Below, one piece after another: positions 34,044 to 47,708 of a stretch of DNA of 64,000 nt. The notes below the pieces were generated by a model. That model did not search any database, was not told the DNA's origin, and saw nothing but the letters and a program-made list of their open reading frames with translations. The position numbers were made by a program, and so were the translations under genes. The DNA is from Neofusicoccum parvum (taxonomy: Eukaryota; Ascomycota; Dothideomycetes; Botryosphaeriales; Botryosphaeriaceae). Positions within the stretch are counted from its first letter, which is position 1; each line of letters begins with the position of its first letter. Location: positions 1,550,001 through 1,614,000 of the forward strand of contig CP087215.1 of assembly GCA_020912385.1 (NCBI GenBank), read 5' to 3'.

Positions 34044-35865
34044 GATATAAAGAGGCGGATTGTCGATAGATGGACTGGAGCCTGGGACTGGGTCTTAAGT
34101 GCATTACCGTTGATGTTTATTTTTTTCTGCAAGGCTTGCTGTCTGTCTAGAGGGATTCTTCACTTCTTCAATTTTTTTTTCTCTTTGAACTGATACGAGC
34201 CCTGCCCTTGAACCATGACTCGACCTCGGAGCCATTGAGACGAAACATGCACCGGAGGCGAAAACACGATGACGTGCACGTCGGGCCATCCTGATGAATA
34301 ATGCTCCAGATCCAAACGCAGACTCAAGCGCCTTGGCCTTTTCACCCGAGCTTCAACGATTGCAACATTCGTATCGGCCATGAAAGCTGGAGGTGCACTG
34401 TGCAGTCTCAAGGTGTAGCGCCGCTACTATGACGGAGGAAAACCGCTCATGATGGGATGTTGGGGACTGAAGCATGATCCCGGACAGAAAAGTCGATCAA
34501 GCATGAAGCCATGGACTTCCAACAGAGTGGCTTGGCCCACCATGACGCTGTTCTGCTGGCGCGTTATGTTACGAACCAACCGCGTAGTGGCAGGAGGCTG
34601 TGTTGCGCCTTCGACACGATCGTCTCTGGTGGGCTCGCGGGGCAGACTCACAGTCGGCTGAAGAGGAAGGGTTGGGACAAAGATACGGCGCGAATGGTCG
34701 GCAGGATCGAGCTGCGCCTGCTCAGGTAGGCGCGAAGAGCGGTGGTGGAATACAGCCACACAAGCTCACCGCCAAAATGGAGACGGCGTTGAGGCGTATA
34801 GCGGGGACTCTGTCTTCCTGATCTCACAGGGTTTCAGAGGATAGGCGCCGCCTGCCGAATACGATAGGGCTACCGTTGCTTCGAAACTCTAGTGGTGGCG
34901 AGGAAGCCAATGGCAGAGGGCCGGCGGAGGACGACGAGAGCAGCGGGAGGGCGTTGCGACAGGGACAACGCATCAAGCGGTGGGATCTTCAGCTTCGCAG
35001 CAGCGGGTTGGCCGAGATTTCGTATTGGTTTTCAGTCTTAGATTGCGGGCAGGGGCTCACAGAGTAAGCTGATTGAAGCGGGTACTGCATTAAGGACACG
35101 AAGACCCGACCGCCGATTCTCGCACTGCTTGACACCGCTCGCTCCAGCGGCCGCGCATCGCGCGAGTGGAGTGCGGGCGGTCATGCAGCGCAGCTAGCCG
35201 GCCGCCGTTAATTGAGGTGTGAGGCCTCGCGCAGCGCTCACGCGCACAGGGAGGCCGCGAAAGCAGCGCCGTCAGCCCGAGCGCGCTGGAAGCGGCGGGG
35301 GCTGCAGTGCACAGCCACTCGCGCGCGGTATCGATACGCCGGAAGCAGAAAAGGAGGAGCCAGGCGGGCGGACGCGCGCACACGGTGACAGGCGACGAGT
35401 GGCACGAGCGTTTCTAGAAAGAAAAAGGGAGCTGTTTACCACGCAACCCTCCGATCCTAGCGGCTGCTGCTAAATTTGGGCACAAAGGCCCGGGCATGAG
35501 CCTCTGCTGCAGCAACGGCAGCGGGCGGCGGGCAGGCTCAGCATTAAAGAACGGCAGGCGTGGCGTCGGCGCTGGGCGGCGTGCCTCTTGTTGCAGCCGC
35601 CACTTTCTGGTTGCCTGAACAGCGCTGGACAGCCGGTGAAACACGCCTGTCTCCCGGACCGTGGTCTTTACTCGCTTCTTTCCGCCCGCGCTCTCCTTAA
35701 CCCTCCCCACAGCGTCTTGCTGATCCATCCCAGCCCGGCTCCAACTTTTCTCCCTAACGCGCTTCTCCTTAAATAAGTGCCTTTTTTCTCATCACATCGA
35801 TCAACCCTGGGAACACCAGCTGGCGCGTTTCTCATTTTCCCACGCGCGCACGCACTTCGCTCGCT
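34044..35865. other. Intergenic, about 1.8 kb upstream of chitin synthase
   Basis: Long non-coding stretch; probably the extended promoter and leader of the chitin synthase gene, with pyrimidine-rich sequence just before its ATG. Open frames up to 110 codons on both strands carry no recognisable motif. Confidence 0.55.
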
Positions 35866-38885
<3,020 letters not shown>

Positions 38886-40109
38886 ACGACGACATTCAAA
38901 ACGATACCCGCTATTTCGACGACTTAGCTCGGAAGCAGTGCCAATGTCTAAGCTGTGAGGCACGGGGTCATCTACGGCCATGTGCGAGTTAGATTAGCCT
39001 CCTAGGGGGAAATCTAGGCGTGTTGGGTTTTTTATTTGCTGCTTCCTCTCTTCCTTTTTCTCAGTTTTGGCATCTCTCGGGGGCTCTTGCTTGTGACACG
39101 TAACGTGCTGGCTGGCCCGGACCTGTACTCGAATTCTCTCATACACACTCTCATACACATGGAAAAAACGGGGCGTATAGTCGAACCAGGCCGGTGTCTC
39201 CTTTGTATAATCTAGCCATGATGAATGTCCGTCGGTTCTCCTCGAAAGTCTCTTTTGGTTCGATCTGGCTTAGTCGGGCAGCAGCTGTATTAGCTTTTCT
39301 TTTGGCATAGGTAATCTGCGGTCCTTTGATATCCCAGCCCTTGTGCAGAAGTGATCCCGATCGGCACGTGTAGGGGCGAGTGCAATCTCTCGGGCGAGAT
39401 TAAGCTTCTGGCACAGCTACGGGCTGAAACGCGCGGCAAAGGAGGCGAAAAGGAGGAGTGGGACGGCACGTGAGGGGCCGTTGCATCTTGTGGTGCTGGG
39501 TGCCCACAGGGCTGCGACGCTGGTGGCCGTTGATGGCTGCCGACGCAGCCGGCTCACCGTCGACGGAGCCGAGGGCTGCCGTGCGGTGTACTCCCTGCTG
39601 TGTGCCTCTGAGACCGGCATCTCTTGCCTTGCGACGTTTGAAGTTGTGCGCCTTCCTCGGAGTTTGATTTGGATTCCCAACCGGGACAGGTGCATAGATG
39701 TTTGACGAAACCCAGCTTGCCGCCCGGCCATAGCTTCTTCCCCGCGAACCTTGTTGTGTGCCTTTTTTGCCTTCCGCCCGTCGCTTGCTGATCACTTGGG
39801 CTGCACCGAGACACGCGAGCTACAATTGCTTCGCGCCGCTGTCCGGCATTTTGTTGCCCGCAAACGCAGCGCCAGCCACCGGGTTGCTCTATCCATCGAG
39901 GCCCGTGGCACAAATAAGTGTAAGTTTAAGCTACTTTCCCGCCGCGGATGCTGTGCTCCACAGACGTGCACATTCCTCAGCCTTAAGGAATCCCTTGCCT
40001 GATCTGACTCGCTCCCTTTTCCGTCTGTAAAGCTTATCCGCGGAAAGTGGAAACGACACCGGCCCCTTGCCGCTTTGCGCCACAAACAAACCAGCCCCGA
40101 TCCGAAAAC
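38886..40109. other. Intergenic, about 1.2 kb
   Basis: The 3' region of the chitin synthase gene, rich in T-tracts, and the promoter of RIB7. Short frames only. Confidence 0.55.
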
Positions 40110-41024
40110 ATGGCCTCCTCTACCTCGACGACCGCCCCCGGCGCCCCTCCACCCGAGACCCGCGACGCCCTCCACTTCCCACACGCCGACGCCGCCGTCC
40201 TCGCGCCATACCTCCCACCACGCCCCAGCAGCAGCAGCACCACCACTACGACCGCAGCACCGCCCGACCAACCGCGCCGTCCGTTCGTCACCCTCACCTT
40301 CGCCACCTCCCTCGACAGCGCCCTCGCCCTGGCCCCCGGCACCCAGACGGCGCTGTCCGGGCCGGCGTCCAAGGCCATGACGCACCACCTGCGCTCGCGC
40401 CACGCCGCCATCCTGGTCGGCGCCGGCACCGCCGTCGCCGACAACCCGAGCCTGAACTGCAGGATCGCGGGCGTGGGCGGGTACGGCGGGGAGGAGCCGT
40501 TGGCGGGGCAGCCGCGGCCGGTGGTGGTGGACCCGCGGGCGAGGTGGGATTGGGGTGGTGAGGGGCGCGGGGCGGGCTTGGCGAAGGTGCTGAGGCTGGC
40601 GAGGGAGGGGAGGGGCAGGGCGCCGTGGGTGGTTGTGGCTGAGGGGATGGGGGCGAGGGTGGGGGAGGGGAGGAGGACGGTGTTGGAAGGGTCGGGGGGG
40701 AAGGTTTTGGAGGTGAGGGTTGGGGAAGATGGGAAGATGGAGTGGAAAGACATACTGGCGGTCCTGACGAGAGAGGGAATAGACAGTGTGATGATTGAAG
40801 GCGGCGCTGGGGTGATTAACGCGTTGTTGGAGCCGCGGAATATGCAGTTGGTGGATTCCGTCGTCGTGACCATTGCGCCGACGTGGTTAGGTCAAGGCGG
40901 CGTGGTCGTTTCGCCACCGAGGAGAGAAGAGAAGGGCACGGCTGTGGCGGCGGCCAGACTGAAGGACATCAAGTGGTGCCCACTGGGTGAGGATGTGGTA
41001 TTGTGCGGGAGGTTGCAGTCATGA
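40110..41024 (+). CDS. RIB7: 2,5-diamino-6-ribosylamino-4(3H)-pyrimidinone 5'-phosphate reductase
   Basis: Single-exon protein of 304 residues starting MASSTSTTAP; an upstream in-frame ATG at 40047 would add 21 residues. The RibD-C-like reductase fold is recognisable from PFVTLTFATSLDSALA, KAMTHHLRSRHAAILVGAGTAVADNPSLNCR and the late IDSVMIEGGAGVINALL and APTWLGQGG motifs. It uses NADPH to reduce the ribosyl side chain in the second step of fungal riboflavin synthesis. A Gly/Arg-rich insertion (about 130-200) is poorly conserved and very GC-rich. Its stop is only 18 bp from the stop of the convergent PLP-enzyme gene, so transcripts must overlap. Confidence 0.9.
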   Translation: MASSTSTTAPGAPPPETRDALHFPHADAAVLAPYLPPRPSSSSTTTTTAAPPDQPRRPFVTLTFATSLDSALALAPGTQTALSGPASKAMTHHLRSRHAAILVGAGTAVADNPSLNCRIAGVGGYGGEEPLAGQPRPVVVDPRARWDWGGEGRGAGLAKVLRLAREGRGRAPWVVVAEGMGARVGEGRRTVLEGSGGKVLEVRVGEDGKMEWKDILAVLTREGIDSVMIEGGAGVINALLEPRNMQLVDSVVVTIAPTWLGQGGVVVSPPRREEKGTAVAAARLKDIKWCPLGEDVVLCGRLQS

Positions 41025-41042
41025 AGACTAATCTATGTCTCT

Positions 41043-42287
41043 CTATCCGGCAATGTTCTCCATCTTGCGTTCCCCTGCTTTGCCTACAACACCTTCTGCC
41101 CTCTCGGCCTTATGCTCGGGGGCAGCAAACAGCTTTCCGATTGCCTCCATTGTGGTATTGCCTCCGCTAAGCACGATACCGACATTCCAACCCTTCTCGC
41201 CAGCCTCCTGCTCGACCAGGCGCCTGAACTCCTCATTGTACAGGCACACGGCGAGACCGAGCGCGGCGGTCGGCTCAATGAAGACCTTCATACGCTCCAT
41301 GAGAAGCCGCATGGCCGACTTTATCTGATCCTCAGTCACAGCGAAGATGCCCCGCACCTTGTTCTTGTCGCTGATGACGGTCCATGGGATTTCGCCCACA
41401 GGCGTCCTCACACCATCAGCGATGGTGAGCGACTTTACGGTGGGGATGCGCTGGCCCTCTTTCAGGCCTCTACGTGCGTCATCGGCGCCCTGGAACGAGG
41501 GCTCAGCACCAAAGACGCGAATGCCCGTGCCGGCCAGCGCGATAGCAGTGCCGGACAGCAGGCCACCTCCACCACAGGGCGTTATTACAACATCCAAGCC
41601 TTCACTTTCAGTACGCGTGCTCAGCGCAGGCTTATCGGCGATCAAGTTCTTGACCTGCTGCTCGAACTCCAGGGCAGCGGTGCCTTGCCCTAACATGATG
41701 TCCGGGTGATCGTAGGGCGGGACGAGGATGGCGCCGGTGCGGGCAATGACGTCTTTCACGACGGCCTCGCGCTCCTGCGAGGTGGAGCCGCTGAAGATGA
41801 CCTCGGCGCCGTGGCCCTGGGTGGCGGCGATCTTGGAAGGCGTGCTGATGGTGGGCATGACGATGTAGGCTTTGATGCCGCGGGTTTTGGCGGCGAGGGC
41901 GAGGGCGGCGGCATGGTTGCCTGACGCGGTCAATTGACGGGCTGGTGGTGGACAGAGGGGCAATTTACCTGAGCTGTGAGTCACCACGCCCTTGGTGAGC
42001 TCTGCGTCGGTCAGACGCGAGAGGGCGTGGAATGCGCCGCGGGCCTTGAACGCGCCGACTCTCTGGTAGTTCTCGCACTTGAAGAACAGCTTGATCCTCG
42101 GGCGCGCGGGGGCGCCGCCCTCATGCTCGGTGCCCTTCAGGTCATCCCCGGCCTGCGGGGTCGAGGCGAAGTTGGAGAGGGTGGTGCAGGTGAGGACGGG
42201 CGTGAAGTGGACGTGGGGCTTGATGGCGTGGTGGGCAGCGGCAACCGACTCGCGCGAGAGCGGCGGGCACTTGGAGACGTCAGCCAT
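41043..42287 (-). CDS. Fold-type II PLP enzyme: serine racemase / threonine ammonia-lyase
   Basis: Predicted 398 residues. Exons 42287-41969 and 41920-41043, joined as THSSGNHAAALALAAK, the conserved phosphate-contact loop. The PLP lysine lies in ENYQRVGAFKARGA, the glycine loop is CGGGGLLSG, and the C-terminus has VLSGGNTTM. The motif set fits L-threonine/L-serine dehydratases and eukaryotic serine racemases without the regulatory ACT-like domain of biosynthetic ILV1. Racemase or lyase cannot be separated by eye. Start chosen at MADVSKCPPL, where homology begins; the open frame continues upstream without conserved sequence. It is convergent with RIB7. Confidence 0.88.
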   Translation of the reverse strand: MADVSKCPPLSRESVAAAHHAIKPHVHFTPVLTCTTLSNFASTPQAGDDLKGTEHEGGAPARPRIKLFFKCENYQRVGAFKARGAFHALSRLTDAELTKGVVTHSSGKLPLCPPPARQLTASGNHAAALALAAKTRGIKAYIVMPTISTPSKIAATQGHGAEVIFSGSTSQEREAVVKDVIARTGAILVPPYDHPDIMLGQGTAALEFEQQVKNLIADKPALSTRTESEGLDVVITPCGGGGLLSGTAIALAGTGIRVFGAEPSFQGADDARRGLKEGQRIPTVKSLTIADGVRTPVGEIPWTVISDKNKVRGIFAVTEDQIKSAMRLLMERMKVFIEPTAALGLAVCLYNEEFRRLVEQEAGEKGWNVGIVLSGGNTTMEAIGKLFAAPEHKAERAEGVVGKAGERKMENIAG

Positions 42288-43037
42288 GGCAGGAGGGAGG
42301 GAGTGCGGGCAAGAGACAGGAGCGCGGCGGAGACATGGGCGGGCTGACTCACCACGCGGTTGCGGCATCGACGAGGCCGTGTCGACGTTCGGGAGAGCAG
42401 CAGCTTGCCGCGCCCCGCGCCGACGCAAGCTCGGGCCCCGTCCTCTCCAACACGCTGCCGGGAACTGATGGAACCCGCTCTTCGTCACTCTTTGGTTGAC
42501 GACGGAAAGAAAGACGTGCGGGCGTGCTGCACAGCTGGCAGGGCCCGACGACAACTCGACGCTCTGCTGTCGGCGGAGAACGACAACAGTGGCTGTTTGC
42601 TAAGAACAATTGGAGGTCAAGCAGTGCCATAGCTACGATTCCCAGGCATGCGGCACGATCGACTACCCGCGCAGGTAGGGTTTTCCCGTGTCCAAGCAGC
42701 ACCCCGCGCGGAGCCCGGAATGCAACTCTCCATGGGGAAACACACACACCTCGACATCTTTGTAATAGACTCGGGTCGAAGCAATCTCCGAGTACGCAGG
42801 TCTTACCCGGCGATGTCGAGCAAGACATGGGCCGTGGTGCACGTCGGCCCGGAAACGTGCGAGCATCCGCCAGCCGTAGCGCTTAATAATTAATCTAGCT
42901 CGCTGGGAGACATGCTCACGTTGTATGCTCAGCTTTGCCTGGCGAAGGCATCAGGTATGGGTATATAAGATGCCCAGATGTAGACCAGCTCTGAAGAACA
43001 AAGCACCTCTGCCAGCCTTGCGCCAAGCCCCTTCAAT
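42288..43037. other. Intergenic divergent promoter region
   Basis: About 750 bp between the divergent PLP-enzyme and NmrA-like genes. TATATAAG-like sequence lies about 75 bp upstream of the NmrA-like start. No gene seen. Confidence 0.5.
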
Positions 43038-44134
43038 ATGGTCAAAGTCGCTGTCGCCGGAGGCCTGGGGCACGTTGGGAAGACGATTGTCGACGTGCTG
43101 AAGAATGACCCCAAGCACCATGTCGTAGTGCTCTCGCGGAAGGTATCATCATGCTTCCTTTTCCTTGCCCTGCTGATTGAACCGAGACTTACGTGTCCTG
43201 GCAGGCTCCTGAAAATCCCACGGTCCCTGTTCTAACAGTGGACTATGACAGCGTCGACTCACTGAAGGAAGTTCTGGAAAGCAACCAGATTCATGCCGTC
43301 ATCTCTACTCTCATGATCATGGATGAGACTGCAGGAAAGGCACAGATCAACCTCATCAAGGCCGCTGCGAAATCCGCTCCCACGACCAAGTTTGTCGCCA
43401 GCGAGTGGGGCGTTCCGTTTGGCCCCGAGTAAGCCACCATTGTTCCACCACGAACAGAGCTTTATCTGATCAACGACTTAGGCAAGTGGCGGTGCTGCCC
43501 CACTACCAGTGGTGGCTGAACGCTGTGGATGAGCTCAAGAAGACCGACCTTCAGTGGACCCGCTTCGCGAACGGGTACTTCCTGGATTACTGGGGCCTTC
43601 CCCATCTCAAATCCTACCAGGAACCCTTCATGCCAGTCTTGGACATCGCAAACAAATTTGCTGGCATTCCAGGCGACGGGAACACGCCTGTGACCTTCAC
43701 CTACACCTTCGATCTCGCGAAGTTCGTGGTTGCGTCCCTTGATTTGCCAGAATGGCCGGAATACTCGATTGTGGTTGGAGATAAGCTCACGTGGAATGAA
43801 TTTGTGAAGCTTGCTGAGGAGGCGCGCGGTAAGCAGTCGAGTCTCAGACTCTCTCTTCACTGTGCTGATGGTGGGAACAGGCACCAAGTTCGAGATCCAC
43901 TACGATGATCTCCAGAAACTCAAGAAGGGCGAGGTTACCGAACTTCCACACCACCCTCCTGTATACCAGTTCTTCCCCAAGGAACGGCTGCAGGGCATGT
44001 TCGCCTTCTTTGGCTACAACATGGCCACTGGACTGTTTAACTTGCCGACCGAGGACAGTCTGAACAAGAAATTCCCGGAGATCAAGACTTTGACTGCCAA
44101 GGACGTGCTGGAGCAGGTTTGGAAAGGCAAATAA
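43038..44134 (+). CDS. NmrA-like / isoflavone-reductase-like protein
   Basis: Predicted 309 residues in four exons: 43038-43142, 43205-43428, 43482-43828 and 43881-44134. The N-terminal Rossmann loop is AGGLGHVGK (residues 7-15). Junctions give LSRKAPENPTVPVL, FGPEQVAVLPHYQWW and EEARGTKFEIHYDD in frame. SEWGVPFGPE is typical of the NmrA/isoflavone-reductase-like group in ascomycetes. The group binds NAD(P)(H) and may reduce aromatic or terpenoid substrates or act as a redox sensor; the role here is unknown. It is convergent with the Upc2-like regulator. Confidence 0.88.
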
Positions 44135-44240
44135 CTGGCAATTCACGGAAACATGGGCCCCGAGGCGGAAGTCAGCCAGTAGCAGCCTCTTTAAGCTCAA
44201 TACACCAGACTGAAAAGACCACGGGCATGCATTGAATAGT

Positions 44241-45870
44241 CTAAATGAGCTGCTCGTCCGTAGATGTGATATCGATCCGTTCACGCAAACATTTCATGGG
44301 CCACTCAATCCAGACTTTCCACGATTCGTTCAGCGCGCAGTCCACGGCCGCCATGACACCATCACTCCAACCTTCCAAGCCCCAGAGACCCCCTTCAACA
44401 CATCTTACTAGCGCGCAATAGTGGGCGAGGATTACCAGTGCCACGGGATTGCCAGTGCTAATGAGCTCCAAAAACCGAGGCGGTGCGGTGATCGGCCAGG
44501 TCCAGACCCGGCCAGGACGTGCGTTTTGTGCGAGCATTGTCGCGTACGTGTGCCTCAACGATTCAATTGCCAGAAAGCATGATGACCTCACGTCGATGGC
44601 GTCCGGACTGCCCGAGATGGCTCGTGTAAGGCCAAGGAGGTTGTCGATTTGCGTGATGAACTCGCCGGTGGGATGAGGGACAGGGTCGATGTCGTCGAGG
44701 ATGGGGCTCAAAGGGCCGCTTCCTGCCCACTTCCATGCGGAGGGGAGGGAAAGAATACTCTTGACTCCTGCGGGCGGGGGTTAGATGGTGTCAAATGCAG
44801 ATTATGCGTGCTCGTTTGAGTTACCTTGTCCAAGCATGAAAGATTGTGCCACGTCGTCGGCCGTAACTTTTTGGCCGCGTCGGTGCGATTCGGCTATGCT
44901 TGTGGCATTTATCTTGAAAATTAATGAAGACAGGAGGACGAACGCATGGCAGTTCTCTTCAGTCACGTTGTGAAGTTGAGAAGCGAACAAGTCCAGGGCC
45001 ATGTTTTGGTGGCGAGTTGCGATGATGTGGAACTCCATGTCTCTGTCGGGATTGACATGTGCATAGTGAAGAGCAGACAAGGCAAGTAAACCATGCATAA
45101 GAAAGTCCTGAACGTCGATCAGCTCAGCTCGAAGTCTTGGAAGGAATCCTCACATAGGAAAAGGCGATCCTGGGGACCGTGTATCGCCACAAGTCATGCT
45201 GTGACTCTGCTGTCATAAGTGACCTGTACGATGAAGAGTAATAATGGTGGAGGAGGCTGAGGTCTTCCATCCAGTACTGCATCGGCACGTGCCGGGGTGG
45301 CTCGGTAGTAAAAGCTGTTTGTTGCTGAGACGGAGCATGGTCAGAGACGCTTGGGTCCCATTCGAGGGCTTCGACCTCTTCCGTCAGCTCCCGAAGAAGC
45401 TTTGTAATGTTAGCAGCCTTGGCTTGAGCTGAGGGAGACCGCGGCGGTGCATCGCATTGCCCCGGGGAGAGAAGACTTGGCGCAGGCGTCTCGCTGAAGC
45501 TTCCGCTGGGATAATCTGCTCGGGGACTTCCTGTCCTATCAGAAGACGGCGTGGCTTGAGGCGTCAGGCTTGCGTGAATCGAAGGCGTTGTGGCTGGTTG
45601 TTGCACCAGGCTGCACTCGGCGCCGTGCCGATGGCAGTTGTGACAAGGCCGCCGCTCATCGCACTATTATTTTGATCAGTCTATCCGCCGCTTGCAACAG
45701 TCGTATAAGCACAGCGATAGGCGAGGGATCTCTCCTCCTCCGCCCCCCTGTGTTACGAATGCGAGCAAAGTGAACGAGGGACGCATGGGGAAACTTACCT
45801 TGACATGGCGTTTCTTGCACCGCACACACCCATTCCGGGACTTCTTGTGGCCCACACGAGTGGCTCGCAT
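44241..45870 (-). CDS. Zn2Cys6 transcription factor, sterol-uptake-control (Upc2)-like
   Basis: Predicted 463 residues in four exons: 45870-45799, 45663-45154, 45107-44825 and 44767-44241. Intron 1 (135 nt) splits the zinc cluster between CVRCKKRHVK and CDERRPCHNCHRHGAEC. Joined, it has spacing C-x2-C-x6-C-x5-C-x2-C-x6-C, preceded by HKKSRNG, the hallmark of Upc2-like and related regulators. The C-terminal 300 residues fit the Fungal_trans_2/DUF3468 domain (DFLMHGLLALSALHYAH near the start). Upc2 in yeasts binds sterol and activates ergosterol and uptake genes; filamentous paralogues vary. It is divergent from an RTA1-like gene, with repeated CGAATCCG sites between them. Confidence 0.87.
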
Positions 45871-46314
45871 CCTCGCAATAATAATCGTACAGCTCGACGC
45901 TGTGAAAAGATGGGGTTGGGGGAGAGTTTACGGCCGGCAATACTATAAGCAAAAGCCCCAGGGGCCCGAGCTCCGTTTCCTCACCAATCAGCAGCGCGTA
46001 GAAGAGAACGCGAGCTGTTTCCGAATCCGCCCACGAATCCGCCTGCGAATCCGAGTCCGTCCTGCGCCAAGTCAGCCTTAAGAGGCGCAGTATTCTAGGC
46101 AGACTTACGAGCGGATTCGATAGGAAATTATGGTACCAGAGTCTGGGACAGCAGGAGGAGCAGCATATATAGATGGTCTTCAGTCATTGATCGCTATGCT
46201 CTCACCTGTCTCAACTCAACCCAAACCACCAAAGCTTTCTTCGCTAAACTTCGCTTGCCACCTGCTCTTCCTCATCCAAGTTCTCAATTAGAATCTCCTT
46301 CTCAGCCGCCCAAA
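45871..46314. promoter_or_regulatory. Shared promoter, Upc2-like regulator / RTA1-like gene
   Basis: The 444 bp between divergent start codons. It holds the ordered CGAATCCG repeats (46022-46119), a TCGTACA word near the regulator start resembling the sterol element TCGTATA, and TATATA about 150 bp before the RTA1-like ATG. Confidence 0.6.
46022..46119. promoter_or_regulatory. CGAATCCG repeat array, candidate operator
   Basis: CGAATCCGC at 46022-46030 and 46034-46042 and CGAATCCG at 46046-46053 are spaced exactly 12 bp apart. The inverse GCGGATTCG is at 46111-46119. CGG-type half-sites in direct and inverted order are typical Zn2Cys6 targets. Confidence 0.6.
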
Positions 46315-47306
46315 ATGTCCAGCACTGGAGATCAATATTACAAGCACTACAAGCCCAGTTTGGCTGCTGCAGCAATCTTCACAGTCCTCTTTACCGCAAC
46401 CACGGTATTCCACTGCTGGCAAATGATTAGGCGCCGTACATGGTACTTCGTTCCATTCATTATTGGTGGCATCTGTAAGTACCCACCGCTCTACGTCTCC
46501 AAAGCTCGAAAGGCCCGTCTGACACCCACTGCAGTTCAAATTGCCGGATACCTCTCCCGCGCGATATCGAGCACACAGTACCCAGACAGCACCCTCGGAC
46601 CATATATCATACAAGCGCTGCTGCTCCTTCTTTCACCGGCACTGTATGCTGCATCCATCTATATGGTCCTTGGACGAATCATCCGAGCAACCGGAGGAGA
46701 GGCGCTATCGTTCATCCGAGTGACATGGCTCACCAAAATCTTTGTGCTTGGGGATGTCCTATCATTCTTGATCCAGTGTGTTGGTAAAGATTACCCCCAA
46801 CGCCCCATCGACAACTTTGTAACTGACGCGACTTGCACCCAGGTGGCGCCCTGCTGGCCAACGCTGACACGGTGGACGCGAAGGACAGAGGCGAAATGTT
46901 CATCACCATTGGCCTGATCATTCAGCTCATCTTCTTCGGCCTCTTCATCATTGTCTCCATCCACTTCAACGTGCGCTTGCGCAAGAACCCGACCGACGCC
47001 TCCCGCACAACGCCAGTCTCCTGGGAATTATACCTCCGCATCCTGTACCTCACCAGCGGACTCATTCTGGTGCGCTCGGTCTTCCGTCTCATCGAGTATG
47101 TCCAGGGTGAGGATGGGGAGCTGCTGTCAAACGAGATCTACTTGTACATCTTCGATGCCACATTGATGTTCTTGGTCATGGTGATTTTCAACTGGAAGCA
47201 CCCTAGTATCCTGATTCCGTACAGGACGAAGGTTCAGACTTCATCGGTGTCGGATGTTGAGGTTGCCAGCGATAACTATCTTATGCAGGAGCGCGAGAGG
47301 AGATAG
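46315..47306 (+). CDS. RTA1-like membrane protein (lipid-translocating exporter family)
   Basis: Predicted 290 residues. Exons 46315-46474, 46535-46783 and 46843-47306. Junctions give IIGGIFQIAGYLSRA and IQCVGGALLAN, both conserved in RTA1/RSB1/RTM1 proteins. Seven hydrophobic segments are visible. Family landmarks include YKPSLAAAAIF, ALYAASIYMVLGRII, GDVLSFLIQ and RSVFRLIEYVQG. Yeast members confer resistance to aminocholesterol or export sphingoid bases. The divergent Upc2-like regulator and the repeated operator between them suggest sterol- or lipid-stress control. Start at MSSTGDQYYK after a leader with in-frame ATG 20 codons upstream. Confidence 0.92.
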
Positions 47307-47708
47307 GGTTGTGGAGATTGATGGTGGAAGGGAGGAGTGAAGGATGATGGGTATACCAGCTGGGAAGGATGGATGGCGTTTGCGTGGATAGCTCTCGAGA
47401 GGAACGATGTGAAAGATTGTGCTTGGTGGTAATGGTGCCGAGGGAGTTGAGGGACCGACTTTCGTACTTAGTTTTTGCTTTTTTAGAGAATGATTTGCGG
47501 TATGGTTGAGACAAGTTTGGCGCCTGCGAGTAATCCAATTAGAGAGCACTCGTAGCAGCAAATGCTGTGCATCTGGGTGACGAACTGAGAGAGGAAACCT
47601 AGTGGCCTTCATAATCTCCGTCAATTTCACAGACCGCAATACATAGATAACAGTAAGAAAGAGTGTTTCTCATGATATGCTCCTTGAGGTGGTCTGACCG
47701 CGCCCCCT
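47307..47708. other. Intergenic between convergent gene ends
   Basis: About 400 bp, no gene or notable motif. Confidence 0.5.
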